The notes: generated by a model not told the origin, from the sequence alone. A DNA stretch of 64,000 nt from Methylotenera versatilis 79 (GCF_000384375.1 NZ_ARVX01000001.1:62001-126000); one strand, 5' to 3'. Positions 28,543-38,699 are shown, numbered from the stretch's first letter. Numbers and translations: made by a program.

Positions 28543-30021
28543 ATGTCACAACATCTAACCGATCATTTACTCTCGGCAGTTAAGCAATTCGGTCACAATA
28601 ATGGCAGTAAACAGCATGCTCTAGTCATCGGCGATGTAATGTTAGATCGCTATTTAATTGGTTCAGTCGGCCGTATTTCACCAGAAGCACCTGTGCCAAT
28701 TGTACTATTAAATCAGCAAAATGAACGTGCTGGAGGTGCAGCGAATGTTGCTGCTAACTTAGCTTTATTGGGCATTACAACGCATATTGTCGGCTGCGTA
28801 GGCAACGATAATGAAGGCGCGGTTTTAACAGATTTGCTCAAACAAATGCATGTGAATGCTAATGGTATTTATACCTCAGATAACCGCCCAACAATTGCCA
28901 AAACCCGCGTATTAAGCGGTCATCAACAAATGTTACGGCTAGACCAAGAAAGCAACGCGGCTTTTAATTCTGCTGAAAATATTGGCTTAATGGCGGCGAT
29001 TCAAGCGCAGCTGGCATTGAAACCTAGCGTAGTTATTCTGTCGGACTATGCTAAAGGTTTGTTAAGCGAGCAAACTTGCCAAGCCATTATTACACAATGC
29101 AAAGCCGTTAACATTCCTGTACTAGTTGATCCAAAAGGACGTGATTACAGCAAATATAAAGGCGCTACTGCGTTAACACCTAATAAAAAAGAAACGGCTG
29201 AAGCGTGCAATAGTACGATTGACGATACCGGTTTAATCAGCAAGGCGACTGCACTCAAACAACAATTAGATTTAGATTTTTTAGCCGTTACGCGCGGTGA
29301 GGAAGGCATTACGTTAATTGATGATGCAACGCATCACTTATCCGCCATTGCCAAACAAGTTTTCGATGTTTCTGGCGCGGGTGATACTGTTATCGCCACA
29401 TTAGCAGCAGGCTTAATACACAATCTTTCAGTGCTACAAAGTTTACAGTTAGCGAATATCGCAGCGGCTGTGGTGGTGGGGAAAGTCGGCACGGTACCAA
29501 TCTCACAAGCTGATTTAATAGAAGCGCTTACCAGCCAGCAAAAGAGCGAACAAGCGCACAAAGTGTGTGACTTAACGCGATTAAAAGCCAAAGTAAGTAC
29601 TTGGAAAAAAGATAATCAAAGTATCGTTTTTACCAATGGTTGCTTTGATTTACTGCATGCCGGTCACGTTACTTACTTAGAAGCCGCAAAAAAACGCGGT
29701 GATAAATTGATTTTGGGCTTAAATACAGACCGCTCCGTGAGTGCGATTAAAGGCCCAACACGACCTGTTGTGCCAGAAAATGATCGCGCCCGTGTATTAG
29801 CCGCGCTGGAAAGTGTGGATGCGGTCATTCTATTTGACGAAGACACGCCGCTTAATCTAATCAATGCTATTCAACCCAACATTATTGCCAAAGGCAGCGA
29901 CTACACTGCAGACCAAGTTGTGGGTGGCAAAGAGGTACTTTCTTGGGGCGGTGAAATCGCGTTAATAGATTTGGTAAAAGGTAGAAGCACTAGCAACATC
30001 ATCAAAAAATTGAATAGCTAA
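28543..30021 (+). CDS. hldE: Bifunctional heptose 7-phosphate kinase / heptose 1-phosphate adenylyltransferase
   Basis: HldE carries two steps of ADP-heptose synthesis in one chain. The N-terminal ribokinase-like domain (about 1-325) shows AGGAANVAANLALLG and the catalytic DVSGAGDTV. The C-terminal nucleotidyltransferase (about 350-492) shows FTNGCFDLLHAGHVTYL and ENDRARVLAALESVD. I chose the ATG at 28543 (492 residues); a TTG at 28531 would add four residues. It lies 15 bases after gmhA. Confidence 0.96.
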   Translation: MSQHLTDHLLSAVKQFGHNNGSKQHALVIGDVMLDRYLIGSVGRISPEAPVPIVLLNQQNERAGGAANVAANLALLGITTHIVGCVGNDNEGAVLTDLLKQMHVNANGIYTSDNRPTIAKTRVLSGHQQMLRLDQESNAAFNSAENIGLMAAIQAQLALKPSVVILSDYAKGLLSEQTCQAIITQCKAVNIPVLVDPKGRDYSKYKGATALTPNKKETAEACNSTIDDTGLISKATALKQQLDLDFLAVTRGEEGITLIDDATHHLSAIAKQVFDVSGAGDTVIATLAAGLIHNLSVLQSLQLANIAAAVVVGKVGTVPISQADLIEALTSQQKSEQAHKVCDLTRLKAKVSTWKKDNQSIVFTNGCFDLLHAGHVTYLEAAKKRGDKLILGLNTDRSVSAIKGPTRPVVPENDRARVLAALESVDAVILFDEDTPLNLINAIQPNIIAKGSDYTADQVVGGKEVLSWGGEIALIDLVKGRSTSNIIKKLNS

Positions 30022-30039
30022 TTCAAGTATCCACTCAGA

Positions 30040-31068
30040 ATGTCTGCTGAAAAATCCCCTGAAAAAATATTAGTGCTAGGCCCAGCGTGGGTTGGCGATA
30101 TGGTGTTAGCGCAAAGCTTGTTTAAAACCCTTAAAGCAAATAGGCCAAATTGTATTATCGATGTAGCCGCACCCGCTTGGACTTTACCTTTATTAGAACG
30201 CATGCCGGAAGTTAACCATAAAATAGCGTTAACTTTTAAACATGGCGAATTGGCTTTTTGGCAACGCATCGCTTTTGGCAAAAGCTTAAAAAATGCAGGC
30301 TACACGCAAAGTATTATTCTCACTAATTCGCTTAAATCTGCATTGTTACCTTGGGCTGCTGGCATTAAAAAACGTACCAGTTTTTTGGGCGAAATGCGTT
30401 ATGGTTTAATCAACGACATTCGCCCTTTGGATAAAACCGTTTTAAAAAGAACAGTCGATCGTTTTGTGACTTTGGGTCTAGCTATTAATGAAACGTTGCC
30501 AACGATTATTCCAAACCCACAATTAATCACCCGTGCCGAAGATGCGTTGAAAACGCTTTCAACATTAGGCATTCAAACATCTGAACAAAAAATACTCGGC
30601 TTATGCCCAGGCGCAGAATATGGCACAGCCAAACGCTGGCCTGCAGAATATTATGCAAGCGTTGCCAATGATGCGTTAAACAAAGGCTGGCAAGTGTGGC
30701 TATTTGGCTCAGAAAAAGATATCCCGGTCACCAATCAAATCAATCAACTCACACAAAACTGCTGTCATGACTTTGGCGGCAAAACAAAACTGGGCGAAGT
30801 GATCGATTTAATAAGCTTGTGCGATACCGTGGTAAGTAACGATTCTGGTCTGATGCACGTGGCTGCGGCGTTAGATAAAAATCTAGTCGCCATTTTCGGC
30901 TCATCCGATCCGTATCACACACCGCCCATGTCGAAAAAAGCAGTTGTTGAATATTTAAACCTGAATTGCAGCCCTTGTTTTCAAAGAGAGTGCCCGTTAT
31001 CGGGAGATGCAAACTTGCGCTGTTTAAAAGATATTAAGCCATTGAAGATTCAAGCATCCATTTTATAA
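30040..31068 (+). CDS. waaF: ADP-heptose:LPS heptosyltransferase II
   Basis: WaaF adds the second heptose of the inner core. The 342-residue GT9 protein begins with ILVLGPAWVGDMVLAQSLF, the WaaF-type start, and has the donor-binding LCPGAEYGTAKRWP and VVSNDSGLMHVAAAL. It lies 18 bases after hldE in the same operon. A C-x2-C...C-x3-C group near the C-terminus (CSPCFQRECPL) is usual for WaaF. Confidence 0.95.
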   Translation: MSAEKSPEKILVLGPAWVGDMVLAQSLFKTLKANRPNCIIDVAAPAWTLPLLERMPEVNHKIALTFKHGELAFWQRIAFGKSLKNAGYTQSIILTNSLKSALLPWAAGIKKRTSFLGEMRYGLINDIRPLDKTVLKRTVDRFVTLGLAINETLPTIIPNPQLITRAEDALKTLSTLGIQTSEQKILGLCPGAEYGTAKRWPAEYYASVANDALNKGWQVWLFGSEKDIPVTNQINQLTQNCCHDFGGKTKLGEVIDLISLCDTVVSNDSGLMHVAAALDKNLVAIFGSSDPYHTPPMSKKAVVEYLNLNCSPCFQRECPLSGDANLRCLKDIKPLKIQASIL

Positions 31069-31097
31069 TTACAAAAATAAAACCAACCACAAAATGA

Positions 31098-32735
31098 ATG
31101 ATGGCTAGCATGCTTAAAAAAATTGACGAATTGAACACAAAAAAATTAAACATCGGTTTGATTTTTTTGTCGATGCTTATTGCTGCGCAAATTCAATATA
31201 TACAACATGGCTGGATAAACCCAGACTCTGTTCTTTATCTTGAATCAGCAAAATTAATTGCTGCTGGTCACTGGCAAGATGCAATCAAAATATTTAATTG
31301 GCCACTTTATTCTGGATTGATTGCGCTTACTCATCAACTAACCAATCTAACTATCCACCATTCCGCTCAACTACTTAATGTCATTTTTTTTGGCATCACT
31401 ACCGCCAGTTTTATTAAAATCATTGACTTAGCCGCTGGTAATAATAGAACGATCATTGCAGGGGCGTTAATACTATTTAGCTCACCGTATTTAACTGGCG
31501 ATGTCTTGCCAATGTTATTAAGAGATGAAGGGTTTTGGGCGTGCTTCCTAACCAGTTTAGTTTTTTTTATACGATTCTATAAAAGCAACAGCTATGCAGA
31601 TGCATTTTTCTGGCAAATATTCGCAATTCTGGCCACGCTATTCAGAATAGAAGCAATCACGTATTTAATCGTTTTGCCTTTAAGTATTTTTTTCTTTCAA
31701 CAAGTTACTTTCACACAAAAAATTACACAATATTTAAAGAGCAATTTTTTGAGCATTATTGCAATCATTGGCATTTCCGTCGCAATTTTAGTTGACGATC
31801 AGCTTTCTATGAAAAGCTTTGGAAGACTTAACGAAGTATTCACAGTCAATTTATTTCACCAACTCACTAACCTGTTTTTCACAAAATCCGCAATTATGTC
31901 TAGTGAAGTTTTGGGTCGGTATTTAGATGAGTTTGCTGTGCCTGGTTTATTCCTTACTTTCGTTTATGTGATTATCGTCAAAGCAATTTCTGCAACTGGA
32001 ATGGTTAACATTGGATTAGCTATTTGTGCTGCGAAATCAAAGAAACACTTACTAAACAACCAAGTATTTTATATCTTAAGTTTTGTGGCTTTAATCGCAG
32101 TACTGAATATGAGCCTAATCATCGTCAAAGTATTTGTATTATCTAGCCGCTATGTGTTGGCATTATCATTTGTATTGATGATTTTCGCTGCATTCTATTT
32201 AGCTGTTCTACTTCAATATATAGAGAACAAAAACAAACCATACACAAAGCATAGATGGCTAGCTATTGGCTTAATGGCATTTATGCTAATTGGTCTGATT
32301 AAAAATATACTTCCTAAACAAACTGGCTATAACTACATCCAAAATGCGATAACTTGGATAGACGAACATAACTTATCTAAGCAGAATATATTTTTCGATG
32401 ATAAAAGAATGCGATATTACGCCGACTTGCCATTTGTTCAAGATATAGGAGATGACTGGCTTGCCGTTACTAAGGCAATTGATGATAAAAGCATCAATCA
32501 ATACCAGTATTTATTGCTTAGTTTTTCGGAAAAAAATAAAGATAGAGAAAAACTAGTGGCGGAGAAATTACCTGAATATCAAGAAATTCAGCGTTTTAAT
32601 GCGGTTAAAGCTAAAAAATCAGTCGTACTGTATCAAAAAAGAATTAGTACTGTGTGGCTTTTTCGCTATTTAAATACCTCTGCATATTTGCCTTTGCCCA
32701 ATCAGACAGCACGCATTACTGAATATATGCGTTAA
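31098..32735 (+). CDS. Polytopic membrane protein, probable GT-C-type glycosyltransferase
   Basis: A 545-residue protein with about ten to eleven hydrophobic segments from residue 17 to about 395, then a soluble C-terminal domain of about 130 residues. The acidic motif PDSVLYLESAKLI in the first external loop and a second acidic site (LLRDEGFWA) resemble the PMT/ArnT-type GT-C enzymes that use lipid-linked sugar donors. This fits its position at the end of the heptose operon, with a role in core or lipid A sugar addition. I cannot assign the sugar. Sequence here is more AT-rich than its neighbours. Its 3' end overlaps the original end of the disrupted kinase gene on the other strand. Confidence 0.6.
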   Translation: MMASMLKKIDELNTKKLNIGLIFLSMLIAAQIQYIQHGWINPDSVLYLESAKLIAAGHWQDAIKIFNWPLYSGLIALTHQLTNLTIHHSAQLLNVIFFGITTASFIKIIDLAAGNNRTIIAGALILFSSPYLTGDVLPMLLRDEGFWACFLTSLVFFIRFYKSNSYADAFFWQIFAILATLFRIEAITYLIVLPLSIFFFQQVTFTQKITQYLKSNFLSIIAIIGISVAILVDDQLSMKSFGRLNEVFTVNLFHQLTNLFFTKSAIMSSEVLGRYLDEFAVPGLFLTFVYVIIVKAISATGMVNIGLAICAAKSKKHLLNNQVFYILSFVALIAVLNMSLIIVKVFVLSSRYVLALSFVLMIFAAFYLAVLLQYIENKNKPYTKHRWLAIGLMAFMLIGLIKNILPKQTGYNYIQNAITWIDEHNLSKQNIFFDDKRMRYYADLPFVQDIGDDWLAVTKAIDDKSINQYQYLLLSFSEKNKDREKLVAEKLPEYQEIQRFNAVKAKKSVVLYQKRISTVWLFRYLNTSAYLPLPNQTARITEYMR

Positions 32736-33318
32736 CAAAGACTTTCCAATCATTTTTATCAATTGTTTGGATATCATTTTAACGCGAAAAAATGTTGAAA
32801 ATTCCTTAATATTTTGTAATAACTGAGTGATTTTCTTTCAACATGCAGATCTGCAATATCGATTAATCCGAATTCTGCAACTGGCGTCAATACGATATTG
32901 CCCATATGCAATGAACGAAAATACACGCCTTTAGCATGTAATGTTGCAATGACCCTTCCTAATTTTTCCAGTATTGCATCATCAAATTGCTGATTTTGTG
33001 CCAATTGCCTGAGCGTTAAATTTCTAACGGCTGATATTCTACTGCGGACTTGTGGTTCCAATCAGGTGAAAGGATTGTGACGGTTGGAACATTCAACGAC
33101 TTAAGTGTACTGGTGCGGTTGCAGAACTGACGCGCGTAGGAATAAATACGCGCGATACTGATCAGACTTTTGATTCTGAATATTTTGAGTATATTGCCAT
33201 TGGATAATCTTACAATTTTTATACCATGACCATCTTGTTCCAAGATTCCGGCTGATTGTATTTGCGCTTCAAGCATCGCAGTCGTTATCGGACTGCTTTT
33301 AATGTCCCAAAATCTCAT
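32716..33318 (-). pseudogene. LPS-core/toluene-tolerance-type kinase gene with two compensating frameshifts
   Basis: From the ATG at 33318 the frame codes 99 residues (including GHGIKIVRLSNGNILKIFR and VEYQPLE), then hits TAA at 33016. The coding sense continues in another frame (NLTLRQLAQ ... GVYFRSLHMGNIVL, the kinase catalytic loop, and FGLIDIADLH, the metal loop) to TGA at 32774. It then returns to the first frame (NDIQTIDKNDWKVFVNAYIQ, TAA at 32716-32718). One missing A at about 33021-33023 and one extra A in the AAAA run at 32777-32780 explain both shifts. The repaired product would be about 200 residues, like the small WaaY/toluene-tolerance kinases of LPS clusters. It could be a pseudogene or two assembly errors. 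Confidence 0.7.
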
Positions 33319-33340
33319 CTTAGTTCGCAGGTCATTTTAG

Positions 33341-34000
33341 TTAAAGTAGCTGACTGATTGATGGTAATACGTGAATTTTATTCTCTTTGCAGAACGTTTG
33401 CCAATCAGGCACTTCTGTCCAATCGCTGACAAAGATAAAATCTAAACCAGCAGCAGTTGATGCTTCATGATCGTATTTGCTATCGCCAACAAATAACGCT
33501 GGCATCTGGCAGTTGCCATTGTCTTTTTCGCGCGCCAAAACGGTGTCTTTATTATCTGGGCTGCCAAATAAGCCACCATCAAATAAATCAGCAAGATTGC
33601 GTTTTACAAATAAATCACGAATCTCTTGCTGATCGCCACCAGAAAGTATCATCCAATTGGCATCAGCTGTGGCATCGCGCAATTCTTGTAAGCCTTCCGC
33701 AATGGTGCAATGCATCAAGCCCTCTTCAAGCTCACGGCTAAACTCGTCTAATAAAGTTTGAATCGCTGCTTCTGTCGCAGGCTGTTTTAACACTTCGCGC
33801 ACATACCAATCGAACTTGTGATAACGCGAGATACCGCCTAACTTAACGTGATAATCAACCAATGCCTGCGCTTGCTGATCTGTTGCACCTAAGTTTTTTG
33901 CAGTGCGGAAATAAGCTTCAGTTTTCACGACATTTGAATCGAGAATCACACCATCGCAATCAAATACGATTGTTTTATACTTTTTCAAATCAACTTGCAA
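33341..34000 (-). CDS. HAD-superfamily phosphatase
   Basis: A 219-residue HAD hydrolase of the beta-phosphoglucomutase/phosphoglycolate phosphatase type. Nucleophile D14 and acid/base D16 lie in FDCDGVILDS, motif II in ILSGGDQ, the Lys of motif III in KDTV, and motif IV in FVGDSKYDHEA. A helical cap lies between motifs I and II. The substrate is not evident; a sugar phosphate of core synthesis is plausible from its neighbours. It is 22 bases upstream of the disrupted kinase gene and probably co-transcribed with it. Confidence 0.85.
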   Translation of the reverse strand: MQVDLKKYKTIVFDCDGVILDSNVVKTEAYFRTAKNLGATDQQAQALVDYHVKLGGISRYHKFDWYVREVLKQPATEAAIQTLLDEFSRELEEGLMHCTIAEGLQELRDATADANWMILSGGDQQEIRDLFVKRNLADLFDGGLFGSPDNKDTVLAREKDNGNCQMPALFVGDSKYDHEASTAAGLDFIFVSDWTEVPDWQTFCKENKIHVLPSISQLL

Positions 34001-34067
34001 ATAATTTCCTTACTTTAATTTCTATATTTAACTAAATAAATTTTATTTGAAAAAAATATGCGCTCAA

Positions 34068-34098
34068 TAAAAAAGGGTTTGTGCAAAACACAAACCCT
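34068..34098 (-). terminator. Rho-independent terminator after eda
   Basis: On the minus strand a perfect 10-bp stem (AGGGTTTGTG with CACAAACCCT), 5-nt loop, followed by TTTTTATT. It lies 21 bases after the eda stop. Confidence 0.92.
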
Positions 34099-34119
34099 AA
34101 TTCTAACGCAACAAATCGC

Positions 34120-34749
34120 TTATGCTGGTTTGATTGCGCTAGCTTCTTTGGCTAATTTGGTAATGTGTGCCCAATCTTTACGCGCAACTGCATCGGCTGG
34201 CGTTAACCATGTACCACCACATACCACCACATTAGGTAAGCTTAAAAACTGTGGTGCAGAATCAACCGTAACGCCGCCAGTTGGACAAAATTTCACATCG
34301 CCAAATGGTCCTGCAAAACCTTTTAATAAATTAATACCACCAACTGCAACTGCTGGGAATAGCTTTAAAAAGAAATAATCATCCGCATTGGCCGTCATGA
34401 TTTCCGAACCAGTTGAAACACCAGGCAATAATGGCAAACCAATTTTGCGCGAAAATTGACCTAACTCTGTCGTATAGCCTGGACTAACAGCAAATTTACA
34501 ACCTGCATCTAATGACGCTTGTGCATCTTTTAAATTGCGCACAGTGCCTGAACCCAGAATTGCATCTGGCACATGTTTCGCAATTTGTTCCATCGCTTGC
34601 AATGCGCAAGATGAACGTAACGTCACTTCTAGAACCCTAATACCGCCAGCCAGCAGAGCCTCAGCCATTGGCACCGCATCCTCTACTTTGTTAATCACAA
34701 TAACCGGGATTACTGGACCTTCTTTTGCTAAATCTAATGTGTTAATCAT
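34120..34749 (-). CDS. eda: KDPG aldolase (2-dehydro-3-deoxyphosphogluconate aldolase)
   Basis: Eda cleaves KDPG to pyruvate and glyceraldehyde 3-phosphate, the last step of the Entner-Doudoroff path. The 209-residue class I aldolase has catalytic E41 in RVLEVTLRS, the Schiff-base lysine K129 in YFFLKLFPA, and the phosphate motif CPTGGV. It lies downstream of edd on the same strand but 194 bases away, with a structured repeat between them. In ribulose-monophosphate methylotrophs this enzyme serves the KDPG branch of formaldehyde assimilation. Confidence 0.96.
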   Translation of the reverse strand: MINTLDLAKEGPVIPVIVINKVEDAVPMAEALLAGGIRVLEVTLRSSCALQAMEQIAKHVPDAILGSGTVRNLKDAQASLDAGCKFAVSPGYTTELGQFSRKIGLPLLPGVSTGSEIMTANADDYFFLKLFPAVAVGGINLLKGFAGPFGDVKFCPTGGVTVDSAPQFLSLPNVVVCGGTWLTPADAVARKDWAHITKLAKEASAIKPA

Positions 34750-34850
34750 ACTTTTACCTAGTTAAAAAATTGAATATTTAAACTTTTAAATGGATTCCCA
34801 TCAGCTTGGGAATAACGAAATTAGACAGATTTTGGTATTCAGCTAGCTGT

Positions 34851-34938
34851 TTCAAAATTAATTTAGGCAAGGCACTTGAGTGCAGACAGTACGATTAGTA
34901 CGGCAAGCGAAAGTAACGCCACCCAAATTATATTTTCA
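34851..34938. repeat. Structured intergenic repeat, copy B
   Basis: An imperfect inverted repeat between edd and eda. TTCAAAATTAATTTAGG on the left matches the reverse complement of the right arm (TTGAAAATATAATTTGGG) with small differences. The centre is GTAC-GATTA-GTAC (34889-34901). GGCAAGG and AACGCC flank the core. It shares layout with copies A and C. Confidence 0.6.
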
Positions 34939-34943
34939 AGCGG

Positions 34944-36758
34944 CTAGAGCCAAGTGATTGCGCCCTCTTCGGCGGACAGTACGTTTTTGCGCATGCCACC
35001 AAATAACTCACGCCCAATACCATGCGAATTAATGTTACGTTTGGCATCAGATAACTCTTCTGGTTCACGGTCAGCCCATGTATCTTCATCCACCAATACA
35101 TTCAGTGTGCCGACAGTCGCATTTAAACGCACAATATCGCCTGTGCGAATTTTTGCGATTGCACCGCCTGCGCTGGCTTCTGGGCTTAAGTGAATCGCAG
35201 CCGGAATCTTACCCGATGCGCCACTCATGCGGCCATCCGTCACGATTGCCACCATAAAACCTTTGTTTTGCAACACAGCAAGCGGCGGCGTTAATTTATG
35301 TAATTCGGGCATGCCATTGGCTTTAGGGCCTTGAAAACGCACCACAGCAACAAAATCACGCTCTAGTTCACCGCGGTCAAATGCGGCTAACAATTCTTCT
35401 TGCGCATCAAACACAATGGCTGGCGCTTCAATAATGTGGCGATCTTCTGGCACGGCAGAGATCTTAATCACACTGCGGCCTAAATTGCCTTTTAGCAAAC
35501 GCAAACCGCCAGATTCGTTAAATGGATGCGCGGCTGTACGCACAACTGTTTCATCACCACTTTCGGCTGGATAATCTTTCCATACCAATTTCCCATCTTC
35601 TTTAACTGGTTTTTTACCAAACTCACGTAAACCACCTTTGGCTACTGTATACACATCTGGGTACATATAGCCGCCTTCAATCAGCTCGCGAATCACAAAG
35701 CCTGGACCACCAGCATTTTGGAATTCGTTTACGTCGGCTTTACCATTTGGGTACACACTCGCTAATAACGGCGTGCCTTTTGCAAGGTAATGGAAGTCTG
35801 TCCAATCAATAATAATACCAGCAGCACGCGCCACAGCCACCCAATGAATCAGGTGATTAGTTGAGCCGCCTGTGGCCAACAAAGCCACCATCGCATTCAC
35901 AATCACATGTTCATCTACCAGTTTACCAATTGGGATAAAGTTATTTTTGCGGGTATTATTTAACACTAAGCGCACGGCTTCACGTGTTAAGTCTTCACGC
36001 ATGCCATCATGCGGATGAATGAACGCTGCACCTGGCACATGCAAACCCATCGCTTCTAGCAACATTTGATTACTATTTGCTGTGCCATAAAAAGTACAGG
36101 TGCCAGCACCATGATAGGCCGCAGATTCTGAAGCGAATAACTCTTCGCGACCAACTAAACCTTGCGCGTATTTTTCACGCACTTTAGATTTTGCGGTGTT
36201 ATCCAAACCAGTGCTCATAGGGCCTGCAGGCACAAATACGGTTGGCAAATGACCAAAATGCAAAGCGCCAATCAATAAACCTGGTACGATTTTATCGCAT
36301 ACGCCCAACATTAAAGCGGCATCAAACACATCGTGGGATAACGCAATCGCAGTACCCATCGCAATATTATCGCGGCTGAATAATGACAGTTCCATACCAG
36401 GCTCACCTTGCGTAATGCCATCACACATCGCTGGCACGCCACCCGCCACTTGTACGGTTGCGCCACATTTATGCGCTTCATCGCGCAGAATATCAGGGTA
36501 ATTGACGTATGGTTGATGCGCAGAGAGCATCTCGTTGTAAGCAGTGACAATCCCAATATGCGGCGCTTTTTCCACCACGATTTTGAATTTATCATTCGCA
36601 GGTAAAGCAGCAACCGCGTGGGCTACGTTCGCACAGCCCAATCTGTCAGCACCTTTTTCACGGTTAATAATCTGATCAACACGATGTAAATAGGCAGACC
36701 GCGTTGGGCGACTGCGTTCAATAATACGTTCGGTCACTTCTACTAGGGATTGTTTCAT
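34944..36758 (-). CDS. edd: 6-phosphogluconate dehydratase
   Basis: Edd dehydrates 6-phosphogluconate to KDPG. From the ATG at 36758 the protein has 604 residues, the normal size; a TTG at 36857 would add a 33-residue tail unlike the family. Motifs of the IlvD/Edd dehydratases are present: [41 protein letters not shown] and [11 protein letters not shown], which contribute the cysteines for the 4Fe-4S cluster, and [11 protein letters not shown] near the end. With eda it completes the Entner-Doudoroff pair. Confidence 0.96.
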   Translation of the reverse strand: MKQSLVEVTERIIERSRPTRSAYLHRVDQIINREKGADRLGCANVAHAVAALPANDKFKIVVEKAPHIGIVTAYNEMLSAHQPYVNYPDILRDEAHKCGATVQVAGGVPAMCDGITQGEPGMELSLFSRDNIAMGTAIALSHDVFDAALMLGVCDKIVPGLLIGALHFGHLPTVFVPAGPMSTGLDNTAKSKVREKYAQGLVGREELFASESAAYHGAGTCTFYGTANSNQMLLEAMGLHVPGAAFIHPHDGMREDLTREAVRLVLNNTRKNNFIPIGKLVDEHVIVNAMVALLATGGSTNHLIHWVAVARAAGIIIDWTDFHYLAKGTPLLASVYPNGKADVNEFQNAGGPGFVIRELIEGGYMYPDVYTVAKGGLREFGKKPVKEDGKLVWKDYPAESGDETVVRTAAHPFNESGGLRLLKGNLGRSVIKISAVPEDRHIIEAPAIVFDAQEELLAAFDRGELERDFVAVVRFQGPKANGMPELHKLTPPLAVLQNKGFMVAIVTDGRMSGASGKIPAAIHLSPEASAGGAIAKIRTGDIVRLNATVGTLNVLVDEDTWADREPEELSDAKRNINSHGIGRELFGGMRKNVLSAEEGAITWL

Positions 36759-36965
36759 AGATGCTTTTTTATAATAGATGCTTTTACAATGAGTTACTGC
36801 TGTTTTGAATAAAAAACCTAACTCTCCGATTATCGCTAATTGAGCGTTATCCGTCAAATTAAGCGTGTAACAAAATGTGCGATTAACAATAAAATAATGC
36901 TAAAAATCGCATCAATTTAGATTTAGGAATATTTAAAATTTATTCAAAACAATACAGACAATTTT

Positions 36966-38699
36966 CTATTTTTTAGTCACAAGAATATCTTCCATCATCA
37001 AATATTCTAAATCGCAACCGTAAAACATATTCAATGCGTCAGTTGGTGAGCAAATCATCGGTTCGCCGCGACGATTCAATGACGTATTCAGCACAACTGC
37101 TGTGCCGCGCAATTTTTCAAGATGCTCAATCAATTCGTAATAACGCGGATTAGTTGCATGAGTCACCACTTGCGCACGCGCTGTACCATCTTCATGCACC
37201 ACTTCTGGAATACGCGATTTCCAAGAATCGGCCACATCGAATGTAAATGTCATATAAGGCGCAGGATGATTGGTTTGCAATATTTCTGGCGCAACTCTAT
37301 CTAACATACTTGGGCAAAAAGGACGCCAGCGTTCACGGTATTTAATCTGCGCGTTGATGCGGTCAGCCACGCCAGGAAAGCTTGGGTCGCCCAAAATACT
37401 GCGACAGCCTAATGAGCGTGGGCCAAACTCCATGCGGCCTTGCAGCCATGCCAATGGATTACCAGCCGCTAATAACTCAGCCGCTTTCTGAGGGAAATTA
37501 TCCACTTTAGTGAATATCGGTTTATTCGGATGCGCTTCGCAAGCGGCAACACATTCTGCACTGCTAAACGCTGGGCCTAAATACGCGTGTTGCATTGGCT
37601 CAATCGTATCGCCCGCGTCATTTGCGGCATAAGTTGCTGCGCCAAGTGATGTACCTGCATCACCAGATGCAGGCTGTACGAATAACTCTTTCACATGCGG
37701 CATATTAATAATGCGTTGATTCAATTTAACATTAAGCGCAACGCCACCTGCCATCACGATTTTGCCGGTTTCTTTAATGATGTCACCAAGATAATAATTA
37801 ATCATTTTCAGCGCAACATCTTCCAACAAAGCCTGAATCGATGCCGCATAATGAATATATGGATTATCAATCTCGTCGCCGCTACGTTTTGGGCCTAACC
37901 AATCGATGAGTTCTGGCGTGAAATAATAGCCCTTAGATTTTCCATCCGGCCCGTTTTCTTTGTAACGGCGCAAACCGACCACATTCACCAGCTTGGTATC
38001 AATGATCAGCTCACCATTCTCAAAAGTCGCCAAGCGTGACAAATCATATTTACTGGCATCGCCATATGGCGCCATACCCATGACTTTAAATTCGCCATCC
38101 AGCATCTCAAAACCCAAATACTCGGTAATCGCGCCATACATGCCACCGAGAGAATCAGGATCGTAAAACTCTTTAATCTTATGGATTTTGCCGTTTTCGC
38201 CATATCCAAAGAAAGTCGTGGCGTATTCGCCTTTGCCATCGATGCCAACAATGGCAGTTTTTTCTTTAAAGCCACTTAAATGATAAGCACTAGAAGCATG
38301 CGCCAAATGATGTTCTACCGGTACGAATTTAGCGTTAGTTAACCCTAAATCTGCCATCAATTTTAGCGATTTATCACGGTTGCGACGAAAGCGGCGATTG
38401 CCGTTGAAGAGCGCATCCAAAGCGCGATCTGGCGCATACCAATGACGTTTGGCATAATGCCAGCGCGCCTTGCTGGTTAATGGAATTTCTGCATACGGAA
38501 AAGCCACAACCTCCACATCTTCGGCTTTAATGCCTGATTGTTTCAAGCAGAATTTTACTGCTTCATACGGAAATTTATTTTTCGCGTGTTTATCACGAAT
38601 AAAACGCTCTTCTTCCGCCGCCGCGATGATTTTACCACCCACTAAAATGGCGGCTGAAGCGTCATGTCCCAACGCGCCCGATAATCCCAATACAATCAT
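36966..38699 (-). CDS. NodU/CmcH-type carbamoyltransferase
   Basis: A 577-residue O-carbamoyltransferase. The N-terminal Kae1-like domain begins with GLSGALGHDASAAI and has the metal-binding VEHHLAHASSAY. The C-terminal domain carries QGRMEFGPRSLGCRSILGD and ERWRPFCPSM, which bind carbamoyl phosphate and ATP. The family transfers a carbamoyl group to a sugar or antibiotic hydroxyl. Here, in an LPS core cluster, the likely target is an inner-core heptose, as for WapO of Pseudomonas aeruginosa. That is inference from context. Carbamoyl phosphate would come from carAB. Confidence 0.9.
   Translation of the reverse strand: MIVLGLSGALGHDASAAILVGGKIIAAAEEERFIRDKHAKNKFPYEAVKFCLKQSGIKAEDVEVVAFPYAEIPLTSKARWHYAKRHWYAPDRALDALFNGNRRFRRNRDKSLKLMADLGLTNAKFVPVEHHLAHASSAYHLSGFKEKTAIVGIDGKGEYATTFFGYGENGKIHKIKEFYDPDSLGGMYGAITEYLGFEMLDGEFKVMGMAPYGDASKYDLSRLATFENGELIIDTKLVNVVGLRRYKENGPDGKSKGYYFTPELIDWLGPKRSGDEIDNPYIHYAASIQALLEDVALKMINYYLGDIIKETGKIVMAGGVALNVKLNQRIINMPHVKELFVQPASGDAGTSLGAATYAANDAGDTIEPMQHAYLGPAFSSAECVAACEAHPNKPIFTKVDNFPQKAAELLAAGNPLAWLQGRMEFGPRSLGCRSILGDPSFPGVADRINAQIKYRERWRPFCPSMLDRVAPEILQTNHPAPYMTFTFDVADSWKSRIPEVVHEDGTARAQVVTHATNPRYYELIEHLEKLRGTAVVLNTSLNRRGEPMICSPTDALNMFYGCDLEYLMMEDILVTKK

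Noticed and set aside
33016-33030. Programmed -1 frameshift at the GAAATTTAA tract
   Set aside because: The heptamer is not in the X-XXY-YYZ register relative to the upstream frame, and a second shift in the opposite direction is also needed. Indels explain it better.
32774-33061. Stand-alone 95-residue protein starting at a TTG
   Set aside because: It is the middle frame of the disrupted kinase gene; its first residues are out-of-frame readings of the upstream part and it lacks the N-terminal lobe.
34840-34849. CAGCTAGCTG palindrome
   Set aside because: A 10-base palindrome without spacing partners or promoter context; likely chance next to repeat copy B.
36759-36857. N-terminal extension of edd from a TTG
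   Set aside because: The extension has no family likeness; the ATG at 36758 gives the standard length and start.
38006-38275. Minus-strand ORF of 89 codons within the carbamoyltransferase gene
   Set aside because: It is an alternate frame of a gene with strong domain evidence.
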